Positions 36,881 to 47,640 of a stretch of DNA of 60,000 nt are shown here, piece after piece. Numbering within the stretch: the stretch's first letter is position 1; the number at the start of each line of letters is the position of its first letter. The position numbers were made by a program, and so were the translations under genes. The DNA is from Nymphaea colorata (lineage: Eukaryota > Streptophyta > Magnoliopsida > Nymphaeales > Nymphaeaceae): the NCBI RefSeq assembly GCF_008831285.2, contig NC_045143.1, positions 6,397,503-6,457,502 on the forward strand, given 5' to 3'. The notes under the pieces are model-generated. The model did not search any database. It had not been told where the DNA came from and saw only the letters and a list, made by a program, of their open reading frames with translations.

Positions 36881-38599
36881 ATACATATATATCTATATAT
36901 GATTGTCACAGAAAACGCGTCTTATTCGAAAAAAATGCGTATAATACGTGAAAAAAACAGTCAGCCATATAAAACGTGAAAAGAATGTGTCTTTTTTAAA
37001 CAATGCCAGAAAATACAAAATGTGAAAAAATTGCGTATTATACACATTTTTTTGTATTTTTATGATTTTTTATTTTTTATAAGTTTCAGGATTTATTAAA
37101 TGTTTTAAAATTTCTAAAATTTCTCGAGATTTTTCCGAGATGTCCAACTTTGCTGTATTATACCCGAGAAATTCCTCGCCGTATAATACCCACACATGGT
37201 ACACGATATATATATATATATATAAAGAAGATTTGAAGGTTCAGAAAAGATTACTTTTCTCATTTTCTGAAGTAGGCATCGTGTCATCTCCTTGCATGGG
37301 GCTGTGCCTTGAACACTTGTCTTTTCCTAAATTTGAATTCGAACTACAGTTTTGGATCAGCGGCTTTCCATTTTCTTTGCAATATTATATGATTTCCAGC
37401 GAAGGTTTTCAATATGTCACTTTAGCAGCATACTCCAAGTGATGGGTCTTTGTGTATCCTAGCTGGAAAGCCTGGAATTTGGGTTCTGGACATGGGGAAG
37501 TAAGGGGGTTGGATTAAATTGCCAGCTAAATTCATGGAGAGTTAAGTTAAATTTTTGGATCAGTGTTATTACGACCAATAATTGCAACTGGCCCAATTAG
37601 TTCGACATACTTTTAGTCCTATCTGATCAGTTCATTCTGCACCTCTTTCCAACTTGAATTCAATGTTGACTAATATTGAGATTGACTGCAAGAAACAGCT
37701 ATCACTTTGACTTCCATCTAGCGTACATTTGCTATGTTAACTATGGGTTTATTTGAGTTAAAACATTTTATCGACTGGTCTTGGTCCCCTAGGATGATGC
37801 TTTACTTTTGAATGTTTAGGGCCATAGTTGGTAGGCTGACATTATCTGGTGGATGCTCACACATTTTGTTTGTTGCATGTCTTTAATTTATTTGAGTAGA
37901 CAGTTAGGCACACAGACACGCAGAGTGGCATAGAAAGGCATCTGCAAATGCATATAATTTTGGTTTATAATTGATGTTCTTTTTTCCATTTATGCAGGAG
38001 GCGTGACATAGCAGAAGGATTGAAGAAACTTAAATGTCGGACATTAATATTTGTAGGAGATAGTTCTCCATTCCACTCTGAGGCCCTCTACATGACCTCC
38101 AAATTGGACAGGAAATATACAGCGCTTGTTGAGGTATGAGTTTTCTCCACCTTAATGTTAATTTCTGCATATGGATGAACATTGGTACATGCATGGAAAA
38201 TGTCTACAATAAATCTACTTTTTGGTTTCTTGAATACTGAATTTGATTTTGGCATTTTTTGTCTAGCAGAACCTTCCCTTGAATACTTTTTGGTTTTTTG
38301 TTTTCTTGTGAACTTTAAGATGTTTTTGCTTTTACTATGGATGGGGGCGGGAACATAAACTCCATCTTGTTTTCTGGGAGCAGGTGCAGGCCTGTGGGTC
38401 GATGGTGACGGAGGAGCAACCCCACGCGATGCTGATTCCCTTGGAGTATTTCTTCATGGGCTACGGAGTGTACCGACAATCTCATTTCTCTACCAGCCCG
38501 ACGAGCCCCCTGAGCCCATCATGCATATCTCCGGAGCTGCTGTCCCCCGAAAGCCTGGGGTTGAAACTGAAGCCGATCAAGACCCGTGTCTCGGCCTGA
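32207..38599 (+). CDS. N-MYC DOWNREGULATED-LIKE (NDL/NDR family) protein, 345 aa, 11 exons
   Basis: Plant NDL proteins bind the G-protein beta-gamma dimer and modulate auxin transport and root growth (known for Arabidopsis NDL1). Exons: 32207-32266, 34228-34327, 34561-34658, 34790-34878, 35050-35110, 35208-35294, 35568-35645, 35730-35786, 35866-35921, 37998-38133, 38384-38599. All are GT-AG and in frame. The fold is an alpha/beta hydrolase: [19 protein letters not shown] at residues 54-72, then [15 protein letters not shown] near 122-136. GVTAG (124-128) sits where active hydrolases have GxSxG, so the serine nucleophile is missing, as usual in this non-catalytic family. The conserved stretch [14 protein letters not shown] follows, then [18 protein letters not shown] near the C-terminus and a Ser/Pro-rich tail ending KPIKTRVSA. 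Length equals the family norm. No truncation is seen. Which NDL paralogue it corresponds to is not decided. Confidence 0.97.
35406..35430 (+). repeat. T-tract joined to G11 homopolymer in NDL intron 6
   Basis: A run of about 14 T is followed at once by 11 G within the intron between 35294 and 35568. Such a run is prone to slippage and sequencing error and could form a G-quadruplex-like structure on the non-template strand. Confidence 0.85.
36190..36493. repeat. 152-bp tandem duplication in NDL intron 9
   Basis: The segment starting ATGCACAGCTGCAGCTTATT is at 36191 and again at 36343. The copies differ at about two positions (CCTCAG/CTTCAG and TACAA/TGCAA). The duplication appears recent and is confined to the intron. 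Confidence 0.93.
36842..37224. repeat. (TA)n tract and GTATAATAC-rich segment in NDL intron 9
   Basis: A TA tract at 36842-36878 is followed by sequence in which GCGTATAATACG, GCGTATTATAC and CCGTATAATACCC recur in both orientations, ending in another TA tract at 37206-37224. It is probably a degenerate insertion that helped make this intron 2.1 kb long. Confidence 0.5.
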
Positions 38600-38987
38600 G
38601 GGAAAAGCACCAGAAAGGTGGGTGGCTGCAGCACGTCCGGTTGCCTCCTCTTGGTGGATGTTTTCTTATATCATAGCAGAAGGAAGGATTGTTGGGTGTA
38701 GATAAGGAAAGAAGGCAAAGTTCTATAGAAATCCAATTCATTTGTAGTCATAAAAGCCAGCCGTTGTAACATTATTGTCCATTATTTATGACTCGTGAAT
38801 AGAATAAGGGAAGGGAGAGGTGGGGGGGGAGAGAGCAGTCACGATTTTCTCCTTGCTAGCTGTATGGGCGGACCATTTTTTGTGGCAGGTCAGTCAAATT
38901 GGAAATTTTCCATTACGGCTGTGGTGGGGGTCGGTTACGGCTGCCTGGTCATAGCTGGAGATGTTGCCAAGTTTTTCCTTGTTAAAT

Positions 38988-38993
38988 AATAAA
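38988..38993 (+). terminator. Candidate poly(A) signal of the NDL gene
   Basis: AATAAA lies about 390 bp after the stop codon, within AAATAATAAAAGC. It would give a 3' UTR of roughly 410 nt. No transcript data support it directly. Confidence 0.45.
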
Positions 38994-40601
38994 AGCTTCG
39001 ATATTTCATATTCGCGCCCTCTCGGGACCCACTTTTTGCCTGGGCTCCAATCGCAGGCTGGTCTACTCCGGAGAGCATCAAAGCAATAAATGGCTTTCCT
39101 TTCTATCATGTCGCTCCTTGCCGCAGCCAGGCTGTTCCAGTGGGACGGGGGGAGCTTGTTGTAAAGTTTCGTTTCAGGCACCGGTTCCTCAAAAAGGTAA
39201 GGTTGCTTCAACATATTGGTGCTTTCCGGCATCTCCTTTTGGGGGCCTTTCTGGTATTTGTCCTCATGTGGAAGATCCTATTCTTGTGCGATGGTAAAGC
39301 TCAGCGTGGATGGTTCTACAGTTAATTGTTCCATTTTTTTCTTTAGATAAACTCAATTTGCTCTATTATTGGACAAGCCTCTTTCGCTCTGTTTAGGGCA
39401 AGTAGGAATATTTAAAGAACAGAGGAGATGTGATTTATTGTCTCCGAGCATATCATAATGTGCATTATTCTTCGATTTGTTTTTGTCCATTTTTAAAATA
39501 AAAAATAAAAAATTGTGGCAGGTAGTGCCTAATGGTGTTTTGCTTTGTTCAAGACGTAGGAAGCTTAATTTTCTGCGAACTTGATTGTTTTGTTCTTTTC
39601 TTTGGGATAGATGTGCACCTTGACGTAGAAAGGAAAGGAAAATTTGAAACTTATGGTGGCTAAAGAGTCGATTAGAAAAGTTGGTCCGGTCGTCATGGAA
39701 TCTTATGCTTTGGATTCCAACTTTAAAAGTGGCCCCGTCCGATTCTTTGGCTGAAGGAGAAAGGGAGGTTGACGTAGCTGTCGGTAACTCATGGAGCTGG
39801 TTTAACTCTGGTCTCGATGCCGTGGATGGCCCACGTGTATTGGCTCTTGCCCTTTCTAACCAAAAGCCGAACAAATACTCTTATCCCTTTGGTTAGGCGT
39901 TGCCAACTACATAAATAAGGTCCATGATTCATTCACTTTATCCTGAGTCACTCAAACTTAACTTTTTTCTTTATGAAGAAAAATGCTGGGCGGGCCTTCA
40001 ACGTTTAGTCTTACATATGCCTTGGAAAGATGGCCGCAGGGTGGGACTTGATTCTGAACCTTGAACCTGACAATTTTCACTTTTTTCTTTTATCAATTGA
40101 ATATAATATGTGGCTGTATTGGTTCGAAATTGTAAATTAAGCGACCAAGAAAGAAAAGTAAATTAGTTAAATAATTCACCTGCCTTGAAACTAATCCTTT
40201 CTCAAAAAATAGTGGCCTATAATTCAAGATTGGCGAAGAAGCACTAAGTAGCTTTTTTGTGGGGAACGCTTAGAAAGCGGGAGTTAAGAAGAGTGAACTG
40301 TGAAGTCTTAATACTACTGTCGGTTGCATGAGCTTTCTCGTGATTTGGCCCTAAGAAATGGGTGGCCCATTGAGTGGTAGGCCTTGAAAGATTACCTGCT
40401 ATGAGAAAATGACAGGACATTATTACAGAGCAGAGCATGATGAAAGGCCTTCCAGCAGAAGTTATTCATTCACATCCGTGGATTAGAATAAACGTCAGAA
40501 GTGGTTTCCAGATGGATGGGAGGTGTTAGACGTTGTGTTGGGCTTCTTTGGAGTGCTGATGCTATTAAAGACGGCATGTTTGTTAGAGGGATGAATGATG
40601 C

Positions 40602-41013
40602 TTGGAATCTGAATTGATGCTTTCTCTGCTTAGTGCTATCGGTGATAATGCTGTGAAAGTCTCAATCAGGGCCAACAATGTTAAGTGGAAGTTGTGGTTG
40701 CAGGGATGGGTTCAATCCTTGTCGTCTTTGAACTCTGATGGTTTTTTCGTTTCTTTGAGTCAATGTATAGAAATTCCTGATGAGTTTTGTCTGAGGAGGC
40801 TATCTCCTAAGGGCTCTGTAGATTGTTTTGCTGTACATTTTGTGTTACTTTTATTCTTTATTCTTTTTTATTAAATGGAAGGGAGATCCCCCAGTTGTGT
40901 TGCCAGATTTTCATCGGAATAAGGTCCGGGAACGCCGGTGGGAAAAGGTGATTGTCCGATTACCTGAGGTCGATTCATCTCTTAAGAGCCTGCGGTGGTT
41001 TATTCAGTTCTAA
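40602..41013 (+). other. Decayed coding-like patch
   Basis: A frame from 40602 (LLSAIGDNAVKVSIRANN, then WLQGWVQSLSSLNSDG) and a second from 40876 (GDPPVVLPDFHRNKVRERRW) have protein-like composition but are separated by stops and frame changes. A similar patch lies at 39651-39890. Possibly remnants of one retroelement or pseudogene. No domain was recognised. Confidence 0.25.
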
Positions 41014-41448
41014 CTGATATACAGGATAAGCATCGGACTGTTGTTGTATTCTTTATTCTTCTATTCTTTTGGGGATATTTCCTGTCCGATTTCATCGGAA
41101 TAATTTGCCATACTCAACAGCATTTTTTACCAAGTGGTGAAACTTTGATGATTGTTGGGAGTTGAGATTCTGAAACAAGTTCTAATATTATCAAGCAGCA
41201 ATAGATATGATAGCAACCGTAGAAACGATTGGATAAACTTGCACAATCAAGTCTTATCGTCTTTATTTGATGGAAAAAAGGTAAAATATTTAACATCATC
41301 ATTTTTTGGAAGATCACACATCCAACGAGATTTGCGCAAGATATTGTGTTTGTATAAGACACATAAGGGAACCAAACATGCCGCAGTAATTAGGCTACAC
41401 ATTAGGCTGAACCAACCGACAAACCACCATCACTTGCTGAGATGCCCA

Positions 41449-41590
41449 GATAAAAATGTTAAAAACAATGAAAATGAGAAAGACCTGTCTTTTATTCTTT
41501 TTTTTTTTTGAAAAAATAAGTCGATAAAAATGTTAGAAACAATGAAAATGAGAAAGACCCGTCTTCTTTTTTCTATTTTTGAAAAAAACT
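41449..41590. repeat. 74-bp tandem duplication
   Basis: GATAAAAATGTTAAAAACAA at 41449 recurs at 41523 as GATAAAAATGTTAGAAACAA, and the match runs on through GAAAATGAGAAAGACC and a T-rich end. Confidence 0.85.
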
Positions 41591-42007
41591 AAAATGATTT
41601 TTTGTGTTTTCTTTTTATTTTTGCTTTAAAATTTAAAACTTAAGTTAAATTATTTATCTTCATTTTTGTCATTAACTAAAACGTTATCATATCAATTTAT
41701 TTTTTAGGTTTTCTTGTTAGTGTTTCACTTATTTTATGTTCTCTACTTTTTAGATCTGTATCTTTAAGGATTCCTTCAGCCAGAAAATCTCTCTTTGTTC
41801 GATTCAATATGATGGATAGTTAAGAAAAAACAAAGAAAAAAAGATAATGAATCATATTACTTTACACTTTTTTCTCCTTGTTTCTCTTTTAACAACCCAC
41901 CCAGATAGACAAACTTGATTAGATGGATCACTTGTCACCTTCGTTCTAACAGATAAGGAGAAAACAGTAACTTTCTAGCACAATTCAAAATCTAACTGTC
42001 ACTAAGA

Positions 42008-42095
42008 TAAAATTTCAAATTACAAAACTGTGATAACAAATGTAACAACTAATAAAATTTCAAATTACAGAACTGTGAAAATAAATGTAACAGCT
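42008..42095. repeat. 45-bp tandem duplication
   Basis: TAAAATTTCAAATTACAAAA at 42008 recurs at 42053 with a few substitutions. It is followed by a second, shorter direct repeat (CATGATATGCAAT twice). Confidence 0.85.
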
Positions 42096-42444
42096 ACTTG
42101 CTACATGATATGCAATTGCTGCATGATATGCAATGCATAATCAATGCAATGAATCTAACTTCTATCTATCACACTGAAAACCCGAAGGTTAAATTATAAT
42201 GATGCTTAGCTGCCTGCTCAAAAATTTTTATTTCTATCTCCGTCACCGGAAAAGAGACACATGTAAAGGTGTATTAGTATATGACAGACAAGAAAACTCA
42301 ACAGCCATAGAGTTTCAGAACGTAACGGGCTTTCCCCTTCTGGAAACCCCTTGTGCCGTCCAGGCTCTTTCCCACCCAATATTGTCGACGTCGCCGAGCA
42401 CCCAATTTGTGTCCGTTAGCTTGCCGAATGCGGCAAACGCGGCC

Positions 42445-42825
42445 CAGTGAGAGATGAGTTCATCCCCAATATCTCACTTTTTAAAAAGACAAATTAAGAA
42501 ACACATAGAAGTAAAGAAGCAACCGATCGAACATGGATTTGTCACCTTGTAGAAGAATTACAATGGCGTCGTCATCCGACTTTGCCTTGAAAAGTACTGC
42601 CTCAACTCTCAACGCACTTAAACTAAAACTGCTTTAGGTTGAAAGCACTTTGGTGACTACTACTGACTAGAGATCCATCTTCTAGTCGATTGTGTGCGAG
42701 AATGATTAATCATCTCAATTATTCACGTCACCGATCATTTCTGCTCTGTCTTCCTTTCTTTTAATCATACACCAACGAAGTAGAAGTGAATCACACGTCT
42801 GCTCTTTTACCATTAAAGCTGCTCT
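42445..42825 (+). repeat. Segmental repeat copy A with 24-codon ORF
   Basis: Shares with copies B (46.1 kb) and C (47.65 kb) the run GATGAGTTCATCCCCAA, CACTTTTTAAA, then CTTGTAGAAGAA and an ATG. At 42563-42637 a short ORF reads MASSSDFALKSTASTLNALK and continues LKLL before its stop. Downstream, TCTAGTCGATTGTGTGCGAG and GAATGATTAATCATCTC are shared as well. This is the most isolated and oldest-looking copy. Confidence 0.7.
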
Positions 42826-44064
42826 TTGCTCTCAAAAGAGCATGAGTTCGACCTGCTTTTTAAGTTTTGCCTACACCTGGACAGCAACTAGAGAGAAAGA
42901 AGGAGGAATGGGCATGTGTTGTTCAGAAGAGGAGATGCCATCCAAGGAGTGAGACTTGGTGTAAGCTTTAATGGCGAAGAAACCTGTTCCGAGACTGGTT
43001 TTCCTGAGATGGAGCATCTCTTTGTTACAGTTGAACTCAATTAAACATGATACTGACTCAATGTCCTCGTTCTAACTGTTGGGGGTCGTCCCTAGGATGG
43101 TAAACCGTGCGGCTTTCCCGTGTGTGTGTGTTTTTTTTCTGGGTACCATTTCTGCGTCTCTATCAAGCGACGTCGGAGCTAATACAGTGCAGTGCTCTGA
43201 CCATTATATGTTCAATTAATATCCGATCAGGTTGAGGTTTGGATTCAAATTTGTTCTGAAAAAAATTGTTCTATGTATAGTACCTAAACATTTTGAAAGT
43301 TGATTCTTATGTTCAGTGTTGGTTATGTGGATTTGAATTAGGATGTGAAAACAAAAGTCGGATTCATATCGTAAATTTAAAATTTGGATTTAGTTCCGAT
43401 ATACTATTTTCTTTATTTTATTTGAAGTCATTTATGTCAGTATGCATTAAATTGGATATGGCAAAGATATATATCCGATTAGAATATGATCTATGAACAT
43501 CCTATGATCATAATAGATTCAAACAAAAATCTTTTCATGTAATTCGCAAGTTATGCTCAGACAAGCACCCTCTATATCAAATTTTGCTTAGTTGAAGTGG
43601 CGCACAGATGCTAGCTTCGAGGTCATATGGTGGCAATCACCAATGTGAGCACATTCTCTGTCAGGGTGGTGGGCTGCTCTTCTGCAATCTTTGACGGAAC
43701 AAGGAATCCCGTTGTTCAGCTTCTTCAAGCATCGACTCTTGCGGAAAAAGGTCGTCGAAGAAGCCTAAAATCTTTGTAGTGAGGCATGGGAACAGGCTTA
43801 ATAGTCCTATACTGTTTCTGCTTTCATCAGCAGGGAAATTACATCAACAGACAAGTTTTGATTACAGAAAGTAAGTCTCGAAAGATCACGAAGTAACCAA
43901 GGGAAATCTATTCATTTGAGTAGAGCTAACACCACCTCTCATTGCTAGAAGCCACTTAAGTTGTTGCCATTTAGAATCGGAACCAATCTCTAAGAGCAAC
44001 ATTTCCATCATCTGTAGCTCAGCCAAATACTAGCCTGATAGCATTTTCTTCCACCATAAAGGCC

Positions 44065-44185
44065 ATGCTTGATTTTTACATTAACACCTTTTAATCTTTA
44101 TTTTGTTATACATGTAAGTGCTCCTTTTAAGTACTAAAGCTTGAGAATCAGTGCCTCTCCAGAAAATTTTCTGGCTCCCCAATGC
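44065..44185. mobile_element. hAT-like MITE, truncated copy 6
   Basis: Only the right two-thirds are present: TTATACATGTAAGTGCTCC, GAGAATCAGTGCCTCTCC and the end TTCTGGCTCCCCAATG. The left inverted repeat is missing. Confidence 0.5.
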
Positions 44186-44842
44186 TTGATCTTAACATCC
44201 TCTAGCCACAAAATCACAGCACAACCAAAATCACCACCTCTCCAACTACGTGCGACCTGGATCGTCCAATCTGGTCTACATGAGGCCTATCAAAAAGGAC
44301 TGAAGCTTCTGGTTTTTATCCACAAAAGAATGGCTTTCACCACTTGATCCGGCCAATCTTGTGAATGCAAAATCTCTCTTTTAGCTAACAGATACTCGAT
44401 GGTAGGCAGGGATTGGTCTGTGCCCAACGACTTATATATACATCAGTATACATTTTGGAAAAGCTAGTCCTTATATATACATAAGATCTTCAGAGTAAAA
44501 ATTTTAAAACCATCACTGGAAAACCCAAAAATTATTGCTAAATCTATGATAAACCATCATTATAGTATAACCCATTGCTACTACCCCTCGTGGTGACAAT
44601 TTCAATTGCCAGAAAAAAGTATGACTTTAAGTCAATGATATTTAGGTCTTAAATGCATTACTCTAATAATGAAAAAAGTTAACCGGCTCTTTAAATGCTA
44701 AAATTTGCTAAGAAAGCAACAATAATTTTCACAAAGAAGAATTGGAACATGTTCTACCCTAAATTAGTAATCCTAAACATGCTAATATATTGATCTGTCA
44801 TTGTAAGCATTTTCTTAATGTGAATTGAAGAGGTCCGGCACT

Positions 44843-45262
44843 TCAAGTGGTGCCCATGACATATACGCCTTCCACTATTGCATTGAATATTAATTGTCCT
44901 ATTCTCAAGGAGGGTATATTTTCATTCTCCTTCGACTGCAAACTATAGAAGTCACATTGTGTTCTAGCAATAAGCTGTGGATTTCTGCAACAATATACAG
45001 GAATGCATGAAGTTCTTGGTGCAAGTGGCATAGAATAAACGCGATCTGATCCCTTTCTCGATTCCGTCCCTCCATGGAGACACAACTTTCCCAGTCGCCG
45101 GATCTTTCTGCAATAATGCTGGTAACGGCGCATCAGCATATTCTTACATGTAGATGGAGAAATATCGCCCGTTACTTCAAGGCCGGACTCATTTGCCGGA
45201 GGATTTAATGTTTTCCGACCAGGTTGACACATTTTCTTGCTAGGCAGACTTTCATTTTCCAT
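44843..45262 (-). other. Unrecognised 139-codon open frame
   Basis: The frame starts MENESLPSKKMCQPGRK and has mixed, protein-like composition with many Arg, Lys and Cys (RRYQHYCRKIRRLGK). No domain known to me is visible. A pyrimidine-rich TATTGTTGCAG inside it could be a splice acceptor, so it may be part of a spliced gene or a pseudogene. No partner exons were found. Confidence 0.2.
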
Positions 45263-45507
45263 TTGTTGGTAATTCCAGGACTCTGGCTTTCTACTTGTCT
45301 TCTTGCTTCCAATTTGGTAGGAGCGAAATTGTTCAAAAGCAAATTAATTTTGCAAAAATTTTGCAGCCGATTTCAGGAAAGTTTCACTTTAAGTGATTCT
45401 CAAAATTAGAAATTGCATACAGTCGAATGTTGCCTGGTGATTGAATATTTAAAAATTATCGTTACATTACAAATAGTAGTTTAAAGTATTCTTAGCGGTG
45501 GTTTTCA

Positions 45508-45702
45508 AATATTTTATCATCAAATTGTCTACTGGTTTGAATTTTATATGTATATACACAAACACACACACTGTTCTTTTCACGCTTGAGAAGGAAAAAA
45601 AAATATTTTATCATGAGATTGTCTACTGATTTAAATTTTATATGTATATACACATACACACACACTGTTATTTTCACGCTTTCTCAATAAAAAGGAAAAA
45701 AA
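45508..45702. repeat. About 95-bp tandem duplication
   Basis: TTTTATCATCAAATTGTCTACTGG... and TTTTATCATGAGATTGTCTACTGA... follow each other. Both contain TTTTATATGTATATACACA and an ACACACAC run ending CACTGTT(C/A)TTTTCACGC. Confidence 0.85.
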
Positions 45703-46029
45703 CATCTTTTTAACCTTTATGAAGAAACGTCAAATGAATTTTTACATTTATTTCACATTTTCACATTATTTTGTATGTTGTTTTTACTTTAAAGTTCAAA
45801 ACTCTATCTTTACTAAGATACCATTATATGAAGTTATTTTTTTGTTTTCTTGTTCGTTTTTCATTTATTTTACTTTTTCTTAACTTTTAGTTTTTTTTTA
45901 TTTCTAAAAAATTGCCAAATTTCTTTCTTAGATTTTCCAGAGATTTTCAGGTTTGCCAAAAAAAACCCGAAGAAAACCATTCATATCTTATATATATACA
46001 TATATAAAGATCAAGAGAGAGAATCGCCA

Positions 46030-47640
46030 GTATAAAAGATCCACCCAATTTCGATGTCGCCCAGCACTCGTTTCGTTGCTTCTTCTCTCGACATCATCAA
46101 GTGTGGTCAAGGCGTGAAATGAGTTCATCCCCAACACCTTCACTTTTTTAAAAGAGAAAGAAACAGATAAAAAAGAAGCAGACGATCCAACAATCGTTTG
46201 ACGCCTTGCAGAAGAACTACAATGGCGTCGCCATCTCACTTTGCCTTCGAAAGCACTGACTCAACTCTCCCTGCCTTTAAACTAAAACTGCTGCTTTAGG
46301 TTTAAACTGAAAGTACTTTGGTGAGTGTCGCCGACTGGATTTCTGTCTTCTAGTCGGTTTCGGTTGGGTGAGAGAATGATTAATCCTCTGAATTATTCAG
46401 GTCTCATATCATTTTCCTTCTGTTTTCCTTTCTTTGATCATCCACCAATCAAGTAAAAGCGAAGCGCATGCATAGTTGGCAAACCCGTGACTCGGACTTC
46501 AATCGGTAGATGTCCAAGCCTTCGGGTCGGTGAGTTTACTCGTCAAGTTTTAAAATAACTATAATGTAAATAAATCATTGCAGTTGAATCGGGCCGAGGG
46601 CGAGTCGAGCCAACCTTGACTCGTGACTGGAACTTTTTAATGACCTGAGCTGACTTGGGTGCTTCCTGAGCCAGCCCGGCGAGTTTGCCAACTATGATCA
46701 CACGTCTGCTCTTTTTAAGTGTTTCATAACTTTGGTTTTGTTTTAAAACACAAACATCTGGTTTTAACTTGATTTCCAAATAACCAAATTTTCACAGGAC
46801 TAAATTTTTGAGGTGTCATCTTTCAATTGTTGTTCATTGGATAAAACATTTTTCATGGAATACAATTTTGAGCAAATCTAAGAGAGAGAAATTTACCACA
46901 AAACACTTAGGGGTGTTTGGATGTCACTCCTTTTAACTCCACTAAAACTAGGTTTCTGTGAAAACCTGGTTTGTTTATTTAGATGATAATATCCAAATCA
47001 GGTTTTAGCTTTTTGACTAGAACCAGTGTTTTTGATAAAACCCTCTAAAACAATAAAGGATAGACAAATTATAGTCCTACAAATGAAATGATCAGTTATG
47101 CATGGTTAATGACTAAAATACTCTTTGTTTACACAAAAAAAACATTTTTGTAAAGACAAAAATCAAAATAAAAAAAATAAAAACACTACAAAAGACACTG
47201 TGCATGGTGCACAGTCTTAAACACGAAGCGTGCAGTCGGGGTTCCTAATACCCAACAACTCTCATAACTCAAGTTTTTTTAATGAGAAGTTTTTTTGTGT
47301 TTCTTTTTTTTTTTTCGTTAAAAACTTAAAAAACTGGAAGAGACAACTAAGACCAATGGAATCATGCTTTAACTTAATGACACGTGACCGAAGCATCGTT
47401 TCTTTCAGCACACAATTGAGAAATATTCAGTTTTTAAAACAGTTTCTATAATTTTTTTTTTGAATTTTTTGATCAAAATAACTTTTAAGAAAGAAGAGTG
47501 AACGTGCCCACTTCAAGTTAATGGCATGTGATCATAACCTTTGAATTGTCTAAAAATTTTCTCTATTTTTATAAATGGTGACCTAATTCATTTGTAGCAT
47601 AGAATATATTCACATGTTCCCCAAAGATAATTGTTCCTTC
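46030..47640 (+). repeat. Tandem segmental duplication, unit 1 (copy B + R1)
   Basis: Opens with TATAAAAGATCC (TATA-like), then GAAATGAGTTCATCCCCAAC, a leader, and at 46222-46299 a 25-codon ORF (MASPSHFAFESTDSTLPAFK, then LKLLL). It continues with TCTAGTCGGTTTCGGTTGGG, a GAGTCG-rich stretch, AATAACCAAATTTTCACA and a GTTTGGATG element at 46.9 kb. It closes with R1 (47305-47640), containing AGACCAATGGAATCATGC and GAACGTGCCCACTTCAA. Unit 2 repeats the same order. Confidence 0.75.

Noticed and set aside
38894-39232. Minus-strand frame of 112 codons overlapping the NDL 3' UTR
   Set aside because: The composition is protein-like, but no family is recognised and it is antisense to a probable transcript. 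Treated as chance.
39353-39874. Minus-strand frame of 173 codons (MFGFWLERARANTRGPSTAS...)
   Set aside because: No domain and unusual composition, and the plus strand at the same place looks more like decayed coding sequence.
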